This document shows, one piece after another, positions 48,008-57,266 of a stretch of 64,000 nt of DNA (the first letter of the stretch is position 1; every line of letters starts with the position of its first letter). The notes below the pieces were generated by a model. The model had not been told where the DNA came from, did no database searches, and was given only the letters and a program-made list of their open reading frames with translations. The stretch comes from Frankineae bacterium MT45 (GTDB taxonomy: Bacteria; Actinomycetota; Actinomycetes; Mycobacteriales; Jatrophihabitantaceae). The translations under genes were made by a program, and so were the position numbers. The stretch spans positions 3,283,423 to 3,347,422 of the forward strand of contig LT629697.1 in assembly GCA_900100325.1 (NCBI GenBank). The letters run 5' to 3'.

Positions 48008-48186
48008 CAGCGGTGGCGAAGCGTCCGCATCCTGAGCAGGTGCTGCCACGACCGCGGACGAGCGCCACGGGTGGCCATCTGGTGCTCCCGGCGCAGTGCG
48101 CTGCTGGACCGGTGCAGATCTTCGCCGATCCGCTCCTGCCGGTAGTTCATCTCCGCCTGTGCAATCTCCGTCTGGTACACGTTCAT
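48007..48186 (-). CDS. Small 59-aa protein coupled to the LuxR regulator
   Basis: The ORF MNVYQTEIAQAEMNYRQE... is basic and helical, with an N-terminus like short actinobacterial proteins beginning MNxYxT-x-AQ. It has a good ribosome site (GAGGGG, 8 nt before the ATG) and its TGA overlaps an ATG of the regulator. I do not recognise a function. A role as a coupled leader peptide or partner of the regulator is inference. Confidence 0.6.
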   Translation of the reverse strand: MNVYQTEIAQAEMNYRQERIGEDLHRSSSALRREHQMATRGARPRSWQHLLRMRTLRHR

Positions 48187-48207
48187 TTTCTTGCCCCTCT
48201 GGCCTAT

Positions 48208-48226
48208 GGATTCCTTTGATGAATCC
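48208..48226. promoter_or_regulatory. Inverted repeat in the leader of the small ORF/LuxR operon
   Basis: GGATTC and GAATCC arms flank a 7-nt spacer, 22 nt upstream of the small ORF's ATG. It could be a repressor site or RNA hairpin. The rest of 48187-48381 shows no gene. Confidence 0.4.
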
Positions 48227-48381
48227 ACAATGCGCGTCTAAGGGGGGTACCTACATCGGGAGAATTACCTAGATGTGAGCAGCACCGCGACGGAGGTTCT
48301 TAGGCGTCCGGGGACTGGGCAGGTTGGCACGGTCGATCAGCATCCTGAGGAAGGTCGGCATGCCTGAGGTGAACCGGAGGC

Positions 48382-48467
48382 GCGGGTCCGTCTACGGCCG
48401 CGAGCCGCCGGGTGATGGGTCACAGACGCGGGTGCGTCTACGGCCGCTACCCGCCGGGTGGTGGGTC
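48382..48467. repeat. Imperfect 40-bp direct repeat at the 3' end of the HNH gene
   Basis: Two copies (48382-48421 and 48428-48467) differ at only a few positions, with a 46-bp period. The right copy includes the last codons and stop of the DUF222/HNH gene; the left copy lies beyond the stop. It looks like duplication of the gene's tail. Confidence 0.8.
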
Positions 48468-49808
48468 GGGGTCGCTGGTGGGTGGGGTGGTGGATTGGTA
48501 TTGGTGTCCGGTTTTGGTGGTCCAGTGGTGGTTGCCGGCGGTGTCCTTGTGAGTGATCTTCCAGCCGAGGTGGTGTTTGAGTCGGTGATGCTTGCGGCAC
48601 AACGCGCTCAAGTTGGCTGCACTGGTCGCTCCGGCGGGATAGGGGATTCGATGATCCAGATCGCAGCGTCTCGCACTTCTACTGCAGGTAGGGAAGGCGC
48701 AGGTTTGGTCGCGGGTGATGACGTGGTCGGCCAGGTTGCGTGGTGGCTTGTAGGTGGTGCGGCCGTAGTCGAGGAGGGTTCCGGTGACGGGGTCGGTGAC
48801 CAGCCTGCGCCAGGTTCCGGTCGGGTCGGCGGCGATCTTGCGGGCGAGCGCGGCGGGGATGGGGCCGTACCCGTCCAACTCACCCGGCAGTTCATCGAGG
48901 TTGAGGAGTGTGGTGGCGGCGATGGTGACCTGAACACTGGGGCGCATCCCGTGGGCTTTCGGCAACGTCGGGTCATTGAGCGCTTGTAGGGCGATGGACA
49001 GGAACGCGTCCGCGCGGCGCTGGTCCGCCGTCCGGTCATCGTCCGGGGAGTCGGTTTTCGCCTGGTCGGCGACGGCGTTGACTGCGACCATCACGGCGTC
49101 GGCGGCGTCGGCGGGGAGGTAGGCCCAGATCGCGGCCATCCCATCATCGTGCGGGAACCGCGCGACCCGCCGCTCGAGGACGGCATCTTCGTGCTTCTGG
49201 GTCTCGGTCTTCGGGTTGTACTTCGCAACGGCCCGGCGGACAGTGTTGGTGAACTGGGCCGGGGTCTGATGCTCCACTTTCGGCAACACCGCCGCCTCCA
49301 CCCGCTCGACGATCTCAGGCTCGGGGATGTTCGTGACCGCGCCGACGAGGGTCATCGCGTGCCGGGCCGTGGTCCGACCTTCAGCCAGCAACTGGTGGGT
49401 GGTCGGGATCCGCTGCACCAACGTGCTCGCATGGAACAGCGACCACGACGCCCGGGTCGAGGGGATCTGCAACGCGCAGGAGACGTCGGCTTCGGCTGCT
49501 TCCCACGCCAACTGCGGATCCGGCGCCAACTCCTCCGCATGATCGCTGATTGAGGCGAGCAGGGACGCTTCGGTCGCCGCGAACCAGGCCTGCTGCCGGC
49601 GGACCGCGATCAGCATGTCCACCCGACCGACATGACTCAACCGCTCGGGATCAAGAACGCCGAGCAGCGCCCCGGTCTCCGGACCTGGCTCATGCACCGC
49701 CAACCAGCTGGCAACGCTATCCGGGGACATCACCGCATCCGCGAACGACGGACGACGAAGGTCTGAATCTGCGCCCTCATCCGCGAAGTCGTCGAGTGTT
49801 CCCTCCAT
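48447..49808 (-). CDS. DUF222 / HNH endonuclease domain protein (13E12-repeat family)
   Basis: This is a 453-aa protein. A DUF222 domain fills roughly residues 40-330. An HNH nuclease-like zinc domain follows with CAFPTCSRSARRCDLDHRIPY and LSALCRKHHRLKHHLGW. These proteins are multicopy in mycobacteria and relatives (13E12 repeat) and are thought to be mobile or recombination-prone; function is not established. The C-tail after the HNH is low-complexity (Pro/Asp/Thr). Repeats lie at both flanks (48382-48467 and 49899-49963), supporting local instability. Confidence 0.9.
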   Translation of the reverse strand: MEGTLDDFADEGADSDLRRPSFADAVMSPDSVASWLAVHEPGPETGALLGVLDPERLSHVGRVDMLIAVRRQQAWFAATEASLLASISDHAEELAPDPQLAWEAAEADVSCALQIPSTRASWSLFHASTLVQRIPTTHQLLAEGRTTARHAMTLVGAVTNIPEPEIVERVEAAVLPKVEHQTPAQFTNTVRRAVAKYNPKTETQKHEDAVLERRVARFPHDDGMAAIWAYLPADAADAVMVAVNAVADQAKTDSPDDDRTADQRRADAFLSIALQALNDPTLPKAHGMRPSVQVTIAATTLLNLDELPGELDGYGPIPAALARKIAADPTGTWRRLVTDPVTGTLLDYGRTTYKPPRNLADHVITRDQTCAFPTCSRSARRCDLDHRIPYPAGATSAANLSALCRKHHRLKHHLGWKITHKDTAGNHHWTTKTGHQYQSTTPPTSDPDPPPGG

Positions 49809-50225
49809 AGCTCTAATCGTACAGGTGTACTACGACAAAAAGTAGCTCGCGCCAGAGAAAGGCGTGGAAAATGCGGATGGTTCGTCGTCAGCCTCGCCGG
49901 ATCCCCGATCCGGATCCCCGATCCGGATCCCCGATCCCGGTCCCCGATCCCGGTCCCCGATCGACATCGGGCCGTTCTTTGGCGGCGACGGCTTCAAGAA
50001 CCGCGTCCGGCGGAGACGACCGCACCGCATCTCGTCATGTCCGCGCGCTGGCAAGAAGCCCGCCGACCAACGGTCGTCATCTCACGGGCCTTCGACACAA
50101 CGTCTCCACCGCAGATGTATCGCCGACGGCGATGATGTCGAGGTCGAGGTCGAGATTGCGGCGCAAACTCAGAGCATTCGCGCGAAGCCTGGGCCCGGCC
50201 AACCGCAGTGCATAGGGTAGGCGCC
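49809..50225. other. 417-nt gap without a convincing gene
   Basis: Several open frames cross this stretch, but they are proline/arginine-rich shadows created by the 13-bp repeat inside it, with no ribosome site and no family resemblance. Besides the minisatellite at 49899-49963 I see nothing I can name. The promoter of the HNH gene should lie at its left end and that of the cupin gene at its right end. Confidence 0.6.
49899..49963. repeat. Minisatellite, five 13-bp units
   Basis: GGATCCCCGATCC occurs three times exactly, followed by two copies of CGGTCCCCGATCC/G. The 13-bp period would shift the frame at each copy, so it is not a normal coding repeat. GATC-containing half-sites recur every 6 to 7 bp. 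Confidence 0.9.
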
Positions 50226-50705
50226 ATGAGCTATCCGGAACCGTCGTACCTCGGAGAGGGCGGCGAGGTGAGCGCCACGTACCGGCCCGCCGCCCATCCT
50301 CCCGAACTCACCTACGCCTCAGGCAACAGCGTCCACTACCTCTCCACCGGCGCCAGCACGGGCGGGCTCTTCGGCCTGTATCGCTGGGAGATGGGTCCCG
50401 GCCGCAGCGGACCCGATCCACATTTCCACCGGTCGATCTCCGAGTCGTTCTACATCCTCGCCGGGACGGTCGCGATTTACGACGGAACCCGCTGGATCGA
50501 CACCGAACCCGGCGATTGGGTGCACGTGCCGATCGGCGGCCTGCACGGATTCCGCAACGTCTCGGAGAAGCCAGCATCAATGTTGCTGCATTTTGCACCC
50601 GGAGCCGACCGAGAGGCCTACTTCGAACAGCTCCCGGATCTCTCCGAGAAGTCCCCGGCCGAACGGGATGCCTTCTTCCGCGAGCACGACAACTTCTGGG
50701 TCTGA
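50226..50705 (+). CDS. Cupin domain protein
   Basis: This is a 159-aa single-cupin protein. Motif 1 is GPDPHFHRSISESFYILAG, with two His and a Glu as metal ligands. Motif 2 is GDWVHVPIGGLHGFRN with the fourth His. It is probably a small metal-binding dioxygenase, isomerase or binding protein; the substrate is unknown. The ATG at 50226 is the natural start. It converges on the GNAT gene at 50722. Confidence 0.88.
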   Translation: MSYPEPSYLGEGGEVSATYRPAAHPPELTYASGNSVHYLSTGASTGGLFGLYRWEMGPGRSGPDPHFHRSISESFYILAGTVAIYDGTRWIDTEPGDWVHVPIGGLHGFRNVSEKPASMLLHFAPGADREAYFEQLPDLSEKSPAERDAFFREHDNFWV

Positions 50706-50721
50706 CCTCAGCTCAGAAAGC

Positions 50722-51339
50722 TCAAGAAAGCGGCATTCGGGCCGGCCGCCACATCCCGGTAACCACGTGACCGGACGGGATCGTGATCTTGGCATGCTCG
50801 GTAAACCCGACACTGCGGTATCGCTCGTCGTTGGCCGGGTTGCTCGACTCGAGGTACGCCGCCGCACCCAACGCGTCGATCCGAGCGAGGTTCTCCCGTA
50901 GCAGCCGCATGCCGAAGCCCGCGCCTCGATACCGATCATGGGTGGCGAAGAGGCTGAGGTAGAAGTGCGGCTCGGTCGGATGAACAGCCTCGAAACGCTC
51001 GAGAATGTCCAGGATTCCCTGGGCAATCGAGGCGCCGGCCGTGGTGACTAGAAACGATTCGAACCCCGCCGCCTCGGCGTCATCGAGCTCAGTGCCGCCG
51101 GGTGGAATCCAGAGCGCCGCCGACTCCACGCCACCGGTCACCAGCATCCACGGATACCGCTGAGCCGACGTCACCACGAGGCGCCAGAAGGCCCCAGCCT
51201 GCGTCGCCCGCTGATCGACATCGGTGAAGACCGGACCCCAGGTGGGATCGTTGAAGAAGGCGGTGGTGATCGTCTCGACGATCGCGTCGACGTCGGCCGG
51301 CGTCGATTCCCGGACGGAGAACTCTGCGCTCGGCTCCAT
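50722..51339 (-). CDS. GNAT family N-acetyltransferase
   Basis: This is a 205-aa GNAT protein. The N-terminus SVRESTPADVDAIVETITTAF is the typical first strand and helix. The acetyl-CoA loop region is FATHDRYRGAGFGMRLLREN, and AYLESSNPANDERYRSVGF is the closing motif. It resembles the puromycin/aminoglycoside-like small acetyltransferases, but the acceptor is unknown. It lies 29 nt downstream of the amidohydrolase gene on the same strand. Confidence 0.88.
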   Translation of the reverse strand: MEPSAEFSVRESTPADVDAIVETITTAFFNDPTWGPVFTDVDQRATQAGAFWRLVVTSAQRYPWMLVTGGVESAALWIPPGGTELDDAEAAGFESFLVTTAGASIAQGILDILERFEAVHPTEPHFYLSLFATHDRYRGAGFGMRLLRENLARIDALGAAAYLESSNPANDERYRSVGFTEHAKITIPSGHVVTGMWRPARMPLS

Positions 51340-51368
51340 CGCTCCAGCTTAGGTCGACTCGCAGAGAC

Positions 51369-52979
51369 TCACCCTCCGGCCAGGGCCAGGCGGCCCTCGC
51401 GGATCAACTCGGGAAGATTCCGTTCGTGCTTCAGCTGGTCGAAGTAGGCCGGGTTATCGACCGCGGTCAGCGGGTCGAGCGTCAGCGGTATGAGCGGCCG
51501 GGGCTTGGCCGCGGTCGCCGTGGGGCGGCTACTCGGCCCGGTCGGCACACCCTTGTAGGGCAGGTGCGGACGAGAGGACATGTGGTTGTCGATGACCCCG
51601 TCCACCGCCAACACGAAGCCCCCGGACGACGGCGGCGCCGCGACCTTCGGCGTGGTCGAGCCAAGGGCGCCGAGGGCCGCGGTGAGGATGCTGACCATCT
51701 GGGCCACTGACACCGCCTCGACGCTGGGATCGGCCGAGGCCTGGGCCAGGTTCAACACCCGCTTCTGGCCCGCAACCGTGGTCTCGTCATCGCCGGCGAG
51801 GCCGAGTTGGCTCATGATCGAAGCCGTGCCACAGCGCGGTATCCCGTTGATGGCAACCAACGCCAGGTCGGATTCGTTGGCCTCGATCAACGTGTCGTAA
51901 GGATCCTGGGAAGCCCCGTCGACGACGATCAGGTCGCAGCGCTTGCCGGCCTCCAGGCTCCCCAAGTGCTGCTCCCACCCCAGCATCGCTGCCGGTGTCG
52001 AGGTAACCATCGCAACCAGATCGGAGCCGGTGAGGGTGGCGCCGGCCCCGGTCGCGGCCAGCTTCGCCACCTTCAACTCCCCCAGCAGGTTCTTGCTCCC
52101 GGACGGAGCCCAGTCCGATCCCAATGCCACCGGTACACCGTGCGCGATCGCCGCTCCCAGATTGGCCGTCTTGCCGTAGAGGAGCAGATTCGACAGCGGG
52201 GACCAGACCATGCTGCCGCCGTGCTCGGCGAAGATCGCGAAGTCGGCGTCGGTGAGCCCCACACAGTGGATACCGATGAGGTTCGGGGTGATCGCCCACT
52301 TGTCCTTCGCGTACTCCAGGGCCAGAAAGTGGTTGCGGGCGGCGTCGTCGGTCCCCTCGCTGAGATGCAGGATCAGTTTCTGTTTGCCCGAGAGGCGGGC
52401 CAGGAAGTGCTCGGCATCGGCCGCCTCGACGTCGGCGATGTGGGTGGTCGCGGGCGGCAGGTCGGGGTCACCGGTGGCTTCGACATTGCGGACCAGACCG
52501 CGGAAATGCTTGACGATTCCGCTGTCACTGGCCAGCGCTACGCCCTGGCTGGTCGTCGTTCCGGCCAGCAGACAGCGCAGCTCGACGTAGCGGACCACAG
52601 CCGGCACCACCGACTCATCACGGCCGAGCACGCCCATCGGCCCACTTATCAACTGGTGGTAGTCGGGTGTCGACGAACCACTCCACTGATCGCGATTGCC
52701 ATATAGTTTCGGCACATTCCAAAGACCCAGCACCCCATACGGCAGATGGTTGTGCAGCTCGATAAGGCCCGGGAAGATGGTTCCTCCGGTCGGGATCGGT
52801 TTGACCTGCTCGAAGCCCGCCGGCGGCGGTGCGTCACTGGGGAGCACTGCCGTAATGCCACCGTCGCGGGCGTAGACCGTCCCCTCAGGCAGCACAGTGC
52901 GGTCGGCGTCCATCGTCACGACTCGTCCGCTCAGGGCCATCGGAGCACTTATCGCAGGGTCGATCACCGTCGAAGCCAT
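51369..52979 (-). CDS. Amidohydrolase family protein
   Basis: This is a 536-aa metal hydrolase of the cytosine-deaminase/chlorohydrolase-like class. The first metal motif is ELHNHLPYG (HxH). Further ligands are His in LILHLSEGTD, His in IGIHCVGLTD and Asp in VALGSDWAPSGSKNLLG. The C-terminal 120 residues contain an Ala/Pro/Ser-rich segment beyond the usual fold. It has GGAGG 4 nt before the ATG at 52979, preferred to the upstream ATG at 53006. The substrate, a cyclic amide or amino-heterocycle, is unknown. Confidence 0.86.
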   Translation of the reverse strand: MASTVIDPAISAPMALSGRVVTMDADRTVLPEGTVYARDGGITAVLPSDAPPPAGFEQVKPIPTGGTIFPGLIELHNHLPYGVLGLWNVPKLYGNRDQWSGSSTPDYHQLISGPMGVLGRDESVVPAVVRYVELRCLLAGTTTSQGVALASDSGIVKHFRGLVRNVEATGDPDLPPATTHIADVEAADAEHFLARLSGKQKLILHLSEGTDDAARNHFLALEYAKDKWAITPNLIGIHCVGLTDADFAIFAEHGGSMVWSPLSNLLLYGKTANLGAAIAHGVPVALGSDWAPSGSKNLLGELKVAKLAATGAGATLTGSDLVAMVTSTPAAMLGWEQHLGSLEAGKRCDLIVVDGASQDPYDTLIEANESDLALVAINGIPRCGTASIMSQLGLAGDDETTVAGQKRVLNLAQASADPSVEAVSVAQMVSILTAALGALGSTTPKVAAPPSSGGFVLAVDGVIDNHMSSRPHLPYKGVPTGPSSRPTATAAKPRPLIPLTLDPLTAVDNPAYFDQLKHERNLPELIREGRLALAGG

Positions 52980-53099
52980 GGATCCTCCACACCAGGTCGC
53001 GCTCATGGGAAGTGCGGCCAGTCTGACGCGCAGAGCTGACCGACGTCAATGAAGAGCAGGCGGGCGCCGATTTAGTACGCCGAACATTGCCGCGGGCGA

Positions 53100-53140
53100 G
53101 GAGAGACTGGGGAGAGACTGGGGAGAGACTGGGGAGAGAG
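53100..53140. repeat. 11-bp tandem repeat between the exporter and amidohydrolase genes
   Basis: GGAGAGACTGG is repeated about 3.7 times without change. It ends 6 nt from the stop codon of the ABC exporter gene, in its 3' untranslated side, and gives a pyrimidine-rich run on the minus strand. It may vary in copy number. Confidence 0.85.
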
Positions 53141-53146
53141 CCGTGA

Positions 53147-55201
53147 TCAGGTGCGGACCGGGACCCCGGCTTCGGAATCCTCCTCGATTCCCTGGGTGAA
53201 CTGCGAGTTGTACAGCGAGTAGTACGCCCCGCGTGCCTCGAGCAACTCCTCATGGGTGCCCTGCTCGACGATGCTCCCGCTCTCCATCACCAGGATGAGG
53301 TGTGCGTCCCGGATGGTGGAGAGGCGGTGCGCGATGACGAAACTGGTGCGGTCTTCACGCAGCGCCGCCATCGCCCGCTGCAGCAGCACCTCGGTGCGGG
53401 TGTCGACGGAGCTCGTCGCCTCGTCCAGGATGAGCAGCGACGGATTCGCCAGGAAGGCGCGGGCGATCGTGATGAGCTGCTTCTCCCCCGCGCTGACGTT
53501 GCTCCCCTCCGAGTCGATCACGGTGTCATAGCCGTCCGGGAGGGTGCGGACAAAGCGATCCACGAACGTCGCCGTGGCCGCGGCCAGGATCTCCGCCTCG
53601 GTCGCCTCAGGATTGCCGTACGCGATGTTCTCGCGGATCGTGCCGCCGAAGAGCCAGGTGTCCTGCAGCACCATGCCGATTCGGGAGCGGAGGTCGTCGC
53701 GGCGCAGCTTGGTGATGTCCACGCCGTCCAGGGTGATCCGCCCCGAGTCGAGCTCATAGAAGCGCATTACCAGATTCACCAGAGTCGTCTTGCCGGCCCC
53801 GGTCGGGCCGACGATCGCGACTGTGTGCCCGGGCTCGGCCACCAGCGACAGGTCGTGGATGAGCGGACGGTCGGGGACGTAGCGGAAGGAGACCGCTTCA
53901 AACTCGACCCGGCCGTGCGACTCGGTGATCCGAGGCGCGTCGCTGGCATCCGGAGTCTGCTCGGAGGCGTCCATCAGGTCGAAGACGCGCTCCGCCGACG
54001 CGACCCCGGACTGGAGCAGGTTGGCCATCGAGGCGACCTGGGTCAGCGGCTGGGTGAACTGACGCGAGTACTGGATGAACGCCTGCACGTCACCCAGGCT
54101 CATCGCTCCGGAGGCGACCCGCAGTCCGCCGACGACAGCGATGACGACGTAGCTCAGGTTCCCGATGAACATCATCGACGGCATGATGATGCCGGAGATG
54201 AACTGGGCCCCGAAGCTGGCGTTGTAGAGGTTCTCGTTCTTCTGATCGAAGACGGCCTGGACCTCGCGCTGCCGGCCGAAGACCTTCACCAGCTCGTGCC
54301 CGGTGAAGGCCTCCTCGATCTCGGCATTGAGAATGCCGGTGTTCGTCCATTGCGCGATGAACTGCTTCTGCGACCGCTTGGCGATCTGCTTCGTCACGAC
54401 CATCGACAGCGGCACCGCGATCAGAGCGATGATGGCCAGCAGCGGCGAGATGAAGAACATCATCCCGAGCACGCCGACCACGGTCAGCAGTGAGGTCAGC
54501 AGCTGGCTCAGCGTCTGCTGCAGGGTCTGGGCGATGTTGTCGATGTCGTTGGTGACCCGGCTGAGCAGCTCACCGCGGGGCTGGTTGTCGAAGTAGGGCA
54601 GCGGCAGCCGGTTGAGCTTCGCCTCGACGTCGGTGCGCATCCGCCGGATCGTGCTCTGCACCAGCCCGTTGAGGAGGAATCCCTGTAGCCAGGCGAGCAC
54701 GCTGGAGGCGACGTAGAGCGTCAGGGCCAGCATCAGAATGCTGCCGAGCTTGTTGAAGTCGATGCCGCTCCCCGGCGTCACCGTCATACCGCTCAGCAGG
54801 TCGGCCACGTGATTGTCGCCGGTGGCCCGGGCGTGGTCGATGACCTGCTGCTGCGTCAACCCGGCCGGCAGTTGCTTACCGACGACGCCGGCGAAGATGA
54901 CGTCGGTGGCCTTGCCGAGCAGGCGCGGCCCGAGCACGCTGAAGAAGACGCTGGTGACAGCCAGCGCGAACACCAGCAGCAACTGCACCTTGTGCGGGCT
55001 CATCCGGCGCATCAGGCGCTTGGCCGAGGGCCAGAAGTCCATCGACTTCTCCGTCGGCATGCCGGCGCTCATCCACGGCGGGCCGCCACCGGGTGGGCGG
55101 CGCCCGGCCGCCGGGAGACGCTGCGGCATCACCGCGGGCTTCTGCAGGGTGACGCCCTCCCCGGGACGGCTCCCCTTCGCCGCGGGCGGGTTCTCGGTCA
55201 T
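53147..55201 (-). CDS. ABC exporter half-transporter, second subunit of a heterodimer
   Basis: This is a 684-aa fused membrane/ATPase protein. About 80 Pro-rich residues precede six helices (first near [19 protein letters not shown]). The ATPase has Walker [10 protein letters not shown], Walker [13 protein letters not shown] with the catalytic Glu, but a degenerate signature, VSAGEKQ. It complements the upstream partner, whose Walker B lacks the Glu. This is the TM287/288-BmrCD type. The ATG at 55201 overlaps the partner's stop by 4 nt; the open frame upstream is a shadow of that gene. The substrate is unknown (drugs or lipids). Confidence 0.93.
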   Translation of the reverse strand: MTENPPAAKGSRPGEGVTLQKPAVMPQRLPAAGRRPPGGGPPWMSAGMPTEKSMDFWPSAKRLMRRMSPHKVQLLLVFALAVTSVFFSVLGPRLLGKATDVIFAGVVGKQLPAGLTQQQVIDHARATGDNHVADLLSGMTVTPGSGIDFNKLGSILMLALTLYVASSVLAWLQGFLLNGLVQSTIRRMRTDVEAKLNRLPLPYFDNQPRGELLSRVTNDIDNIAQTLQQTLSQLLTSLLTVVGVLGMMFFISPLLAIIALIAVPLSMVVTKQIAKRSQKQFIAQWTNTGILNAEIEEAFTGHELVKVFGRQREVQAVFDQKNENLYNASFGAQFISGIIMPSMMFIGNLSYVVIAVVGGLRVASGAMSLGDVQAFIQYSRQFTQPLTQVASMANLLQSGVASAERVFDLMDASEQTPDASDAPRITESHGRVEFEAVSFRYVPDRPLIHDLSLVAEPGHTVAIVGPTGAGKTTLVNLVMRFYELDSGRITLDGVDITKLRRDDLRSRIGMVLQDTWLFGGTIRENIAYGNPEATEAEILAAATATFVDRFVRTLPDGYDTVIDSEGSNVSAGEKQLITIARAFLANPSLLILDEATSSVDTRTEVLLQRAMAALREDRTSFVIAHRLSTIRDAHLILVMESGSIVEQGTHEELLEARGAYYSLYNSQFTQGIEEDSEAGVPVRT

Positions 55202-56931
55202 GCCGGCACCTCCGCCGCAAGCTGGGAACCGACGATCTCGGCGTAGGTCTCGCAGGTCTCGAGCAGCTCGTCGTGCCGCCCGATCCCGACGATCTCGCCG
55301 TCCTCCAGCACGATGATCTGGTCGGCGTCGACGATCGTGGAGACGCGCTGGGCGACGATCACCACCGCGGCGTCGCGGGTCACCTTCTTCAGCTCGCCGC
55401 GCAGCCGCGCGTCCGTGCCGAGGTCCAGCGCGGAGAAGGAGTCGTCGAAGAGATAAATCTCCGGCCGCCGGACCAGCGCCCGGGCGATGGCCAGACGCTG
55501 CCGCTGCCCGCCGGAGACGTTCGTGCCGCCCTGCGCGATCGGCGAGTCGAGGCCGTCGGGCATGGCCCGCACGAAATCCTCGGCCTGCGCGACTCGCAGC
55601 CACCGCCAGAGCTCCTCGTCGCTGGCGTCAGGGTTGCCGTAACGGAGGTTGCTGGCCACACTGCCGGAGAAGAGATACGGCTTCTGCGGCACCAACCCGA
55701 TCCGGCTCCAGAGGGTGTCCGGATCCAGGTCGCGCACATCCACGCCGTCCACCAGCACCGCTCCGCCGGTGGCGTCGAAGAGCCTGGGGATGAGGGATAT
55801 CAGGGTGGTCTTGCCGGCGCCGGTACTGCCGATGATCGCGGTGGTGCGCCCGGCCTCGGCGACGAAGTTGAGCCCGCGGAGCACCGGAGCGGCGGCGCCC
55901 GGGTACTCGAACTCGACGTCGGCGAACTCGAGGTGTCCGTGCTTCGAGGTGACCGTGACCGGGTTGGTCGGCGGGCGGACGGAAGATTCGGTGTCCAGCA
56001 CCTCGCTGATCCGCTCAGCACAGACGGCCGCCCGCGGCACCATCATGAGCATGAAGGTGGCCATCATGACCGACATCAGAATCTGCATCAGGTAACTGAG
56101 GAACGCCGTCAATGCTCCGATCTGGATCGCGCCCGAGTCGACCCGGGCGGCGCCGAACCAGAGCACGGCCACGCAGGAGACGTTCAGCACCAGCATGACG
56201 ACCGGGAAGATGGTGGCCATCAGGCGCCCGGCCCGCAGCGCGGTGAGCGTCAGCTCGTCGTTCGCCTCCCCGAAGCGCTTCTCCTCGTAAGGCTCGCGGA
56301 CGAAGGCCCGGACCACCCGGATACCGGCGATCTGCTCCCGCAGCACCCGGTTGACCGCGTCGATCCTGGTCTGCATGAGCCGGAACTGCGGCACCATGTT
56401 CCGGATGATCGTGCCGATCGCCACGATGAGGACGGGCACGCTGACCAGCATCAGCCAGGAGAGGCCGATGTCCTCCCGCAGCGCCATGATGATGCCGCCG
56501 ACGCACATGATCGGCGCCGCTACGAAGATCGTGCAGGCCATCACAACGAGCATCTGGACCTGCTGCACGTCGTTGGTGGTCCGGGTGATGAGCGACGGTG
56601 CGCCGAAGCCGGCGACCTCGCGCGAGGAGAAGGTGGCGACGCGGTGGAAGACCGTACCCCGCAGGTCCCGTCCGAAGGCCATCGCCGTCCGAGCGCCGAA
56701 GTAGACGGCGATGATCGAGCTGACGATCTGGACCCCGCTCACGAAGAGCATCCAGATGCCGGTACGCATTATGTAGGCGGTGTCGCCTCGCGCGATTCCC
56801 TTGTCGATGATGTCGGCGTTCAGGCTGGGTAGGTAGAGCGACGCCATCGTGCCGATGAGTTGAAGGCCGACAACCATCAGCAGCGGTTTGCGGTACGGCC
56901 GCAGATAGCGGCGTAACAGACTCAGCAGCAC
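55198..56931 (-). CDS. ABC exporter half-transporter, first subunit (degenerate ATP site)
   Basis: This is a 577-aa protein with six membrane helices then an ATPase. Walker A is GSTGAGKTT and the signature is a good [15 protein letters not shown]. The Walker B reads [10 protein letters not shown], so Asp replaces the catalytic Glu. With the downstream partner this makes one competent and one degenerate site. I use the GTG at 56931 ([13 protein letters not shown]), where homologues start; a TTG at 56964 is also in frame. It is divergent from a 68-aa ORF. Confidence 0.92.
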   Translation of the reverse strand: MLLSLLRRYLRPYRKPLLMVVGLQLIGTMASLYLPSLNADIIDKGIARGDTAYIMRTGIWMLFVSGVQIVSSIIAVYFGARTAMAFGRDLRGTVFHRVATFSSREVAGFGAPSLITRTTNDVQQVQMLVVMACTIFVAAPIMCVGGIIMALREDIGLSWLMLVSVPVLIVAIGTIIRNMVPQFRLMQTRIDAVNRVLREQIAGIRVVRAFVREPYEEKRFGEANDELTLTALRAGRLMATIFPVVMLVLNVSCVAVLWFGAARVDSGAIQIGALTAFLSYLMQILMSVMMATFMLMMVPRAAVCAERISEVLDTESSVRPPTNPVTVTSKHGHLEFADVEFEYPGAAAPVLRGLNFVAEAGRTTAIIGSTGAGKTTLISLIPRLFDATGGAVLVDGVDVRDLDPDTLWSRIGLVPQKPYLFSGSVASNLRYGNPDASDEELWRWLRVAQAEDFVRAMPDGLDSPIAQGGTNVSGGQRQRLAIARALVRRPEIYLFDDSFSALDLGTDARLRGELKKVTRDAAVVIVAQRVSTIVDADQIIVLEDGEIVGIGRHDELLETCETYAEIVGSQLAAEVPA

Positions 56932-57052
56932 TCCATCAATATTGCCAGTGCGATGCAACTGCAAAAGCAGCGCGGGCTATGAGGCCCGGATACGGCCACC
57001 AATCGTGGGGCGCCTACTGGCGGCTGGGTCGCGAATCGGCGAACATCATCTG

Positions 57053-57259
57053 GTGGCCAACTCGAAGCAGAACCCCCGACGCACGGATCCGGCGGCCCGT
57101 ACCGAGCGGGCGCTGCACGAACTGGTCGGCGGCGGGCGCACACAGGTGTCGCTGAGCAAGGCGGCGCGGGCCCGGGACATCAATCGCCCGACCGAGCAGG
57201 AGCTGGCCGAGGCCGAACGCGACGTGACGATCGTCCGTCGCAACTGGCGCCCGACCTAG
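57053..57259 (+). CDS. Small conserved-looking 68-aa protein
   Basis: The frame runs from GTG 57053 and reads ANSKQNPRRTDPAARTERAL through DINRPTEQELAEAERD to VTIVRRNWRPT. It is highly charged, with no membrane segment. The regular helix pattern and clean end 8 nt before the convergent rpiB support a real gene. I do not recognise a family or a function. The frame is open upstream to 56942, but that part looks non-coding. Confidence 0.6.
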   Translation: MANSKQNPRRTDPAARTERALHELVGGGRTQVSLSKAARARDINRPTEQELAEAERDVTIVRRNWRPT

Positions 57260-57266
57260 CGCTGGG

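Noticed and set aside
48447-49808. HNH homing endonuclease inside an intron
   Set aside because: The DUF222 N-terminal domain identifies it as the 13E12-type family; no intron or interrupted gene surrounds it.
49899-49963. CRISPR-like repeats
   Set aside because: Units are 13 bp with no spacers; this is a minisatellite.
49864-50220. 118-aa and 114-aa frames over the 13-bp repeat
   Set aside because: Both are products of a repeat whose period shifts the frame; no ribosome site, and Pro/Arg/Ser-rich composition.
55202-55603. Extension of the 684-aa exporter subunit to 818 aa
   Set aside because: The added part lies within the partner gene in another frame; the ATG at 55201 overlaps the partner's stop as ATGA.
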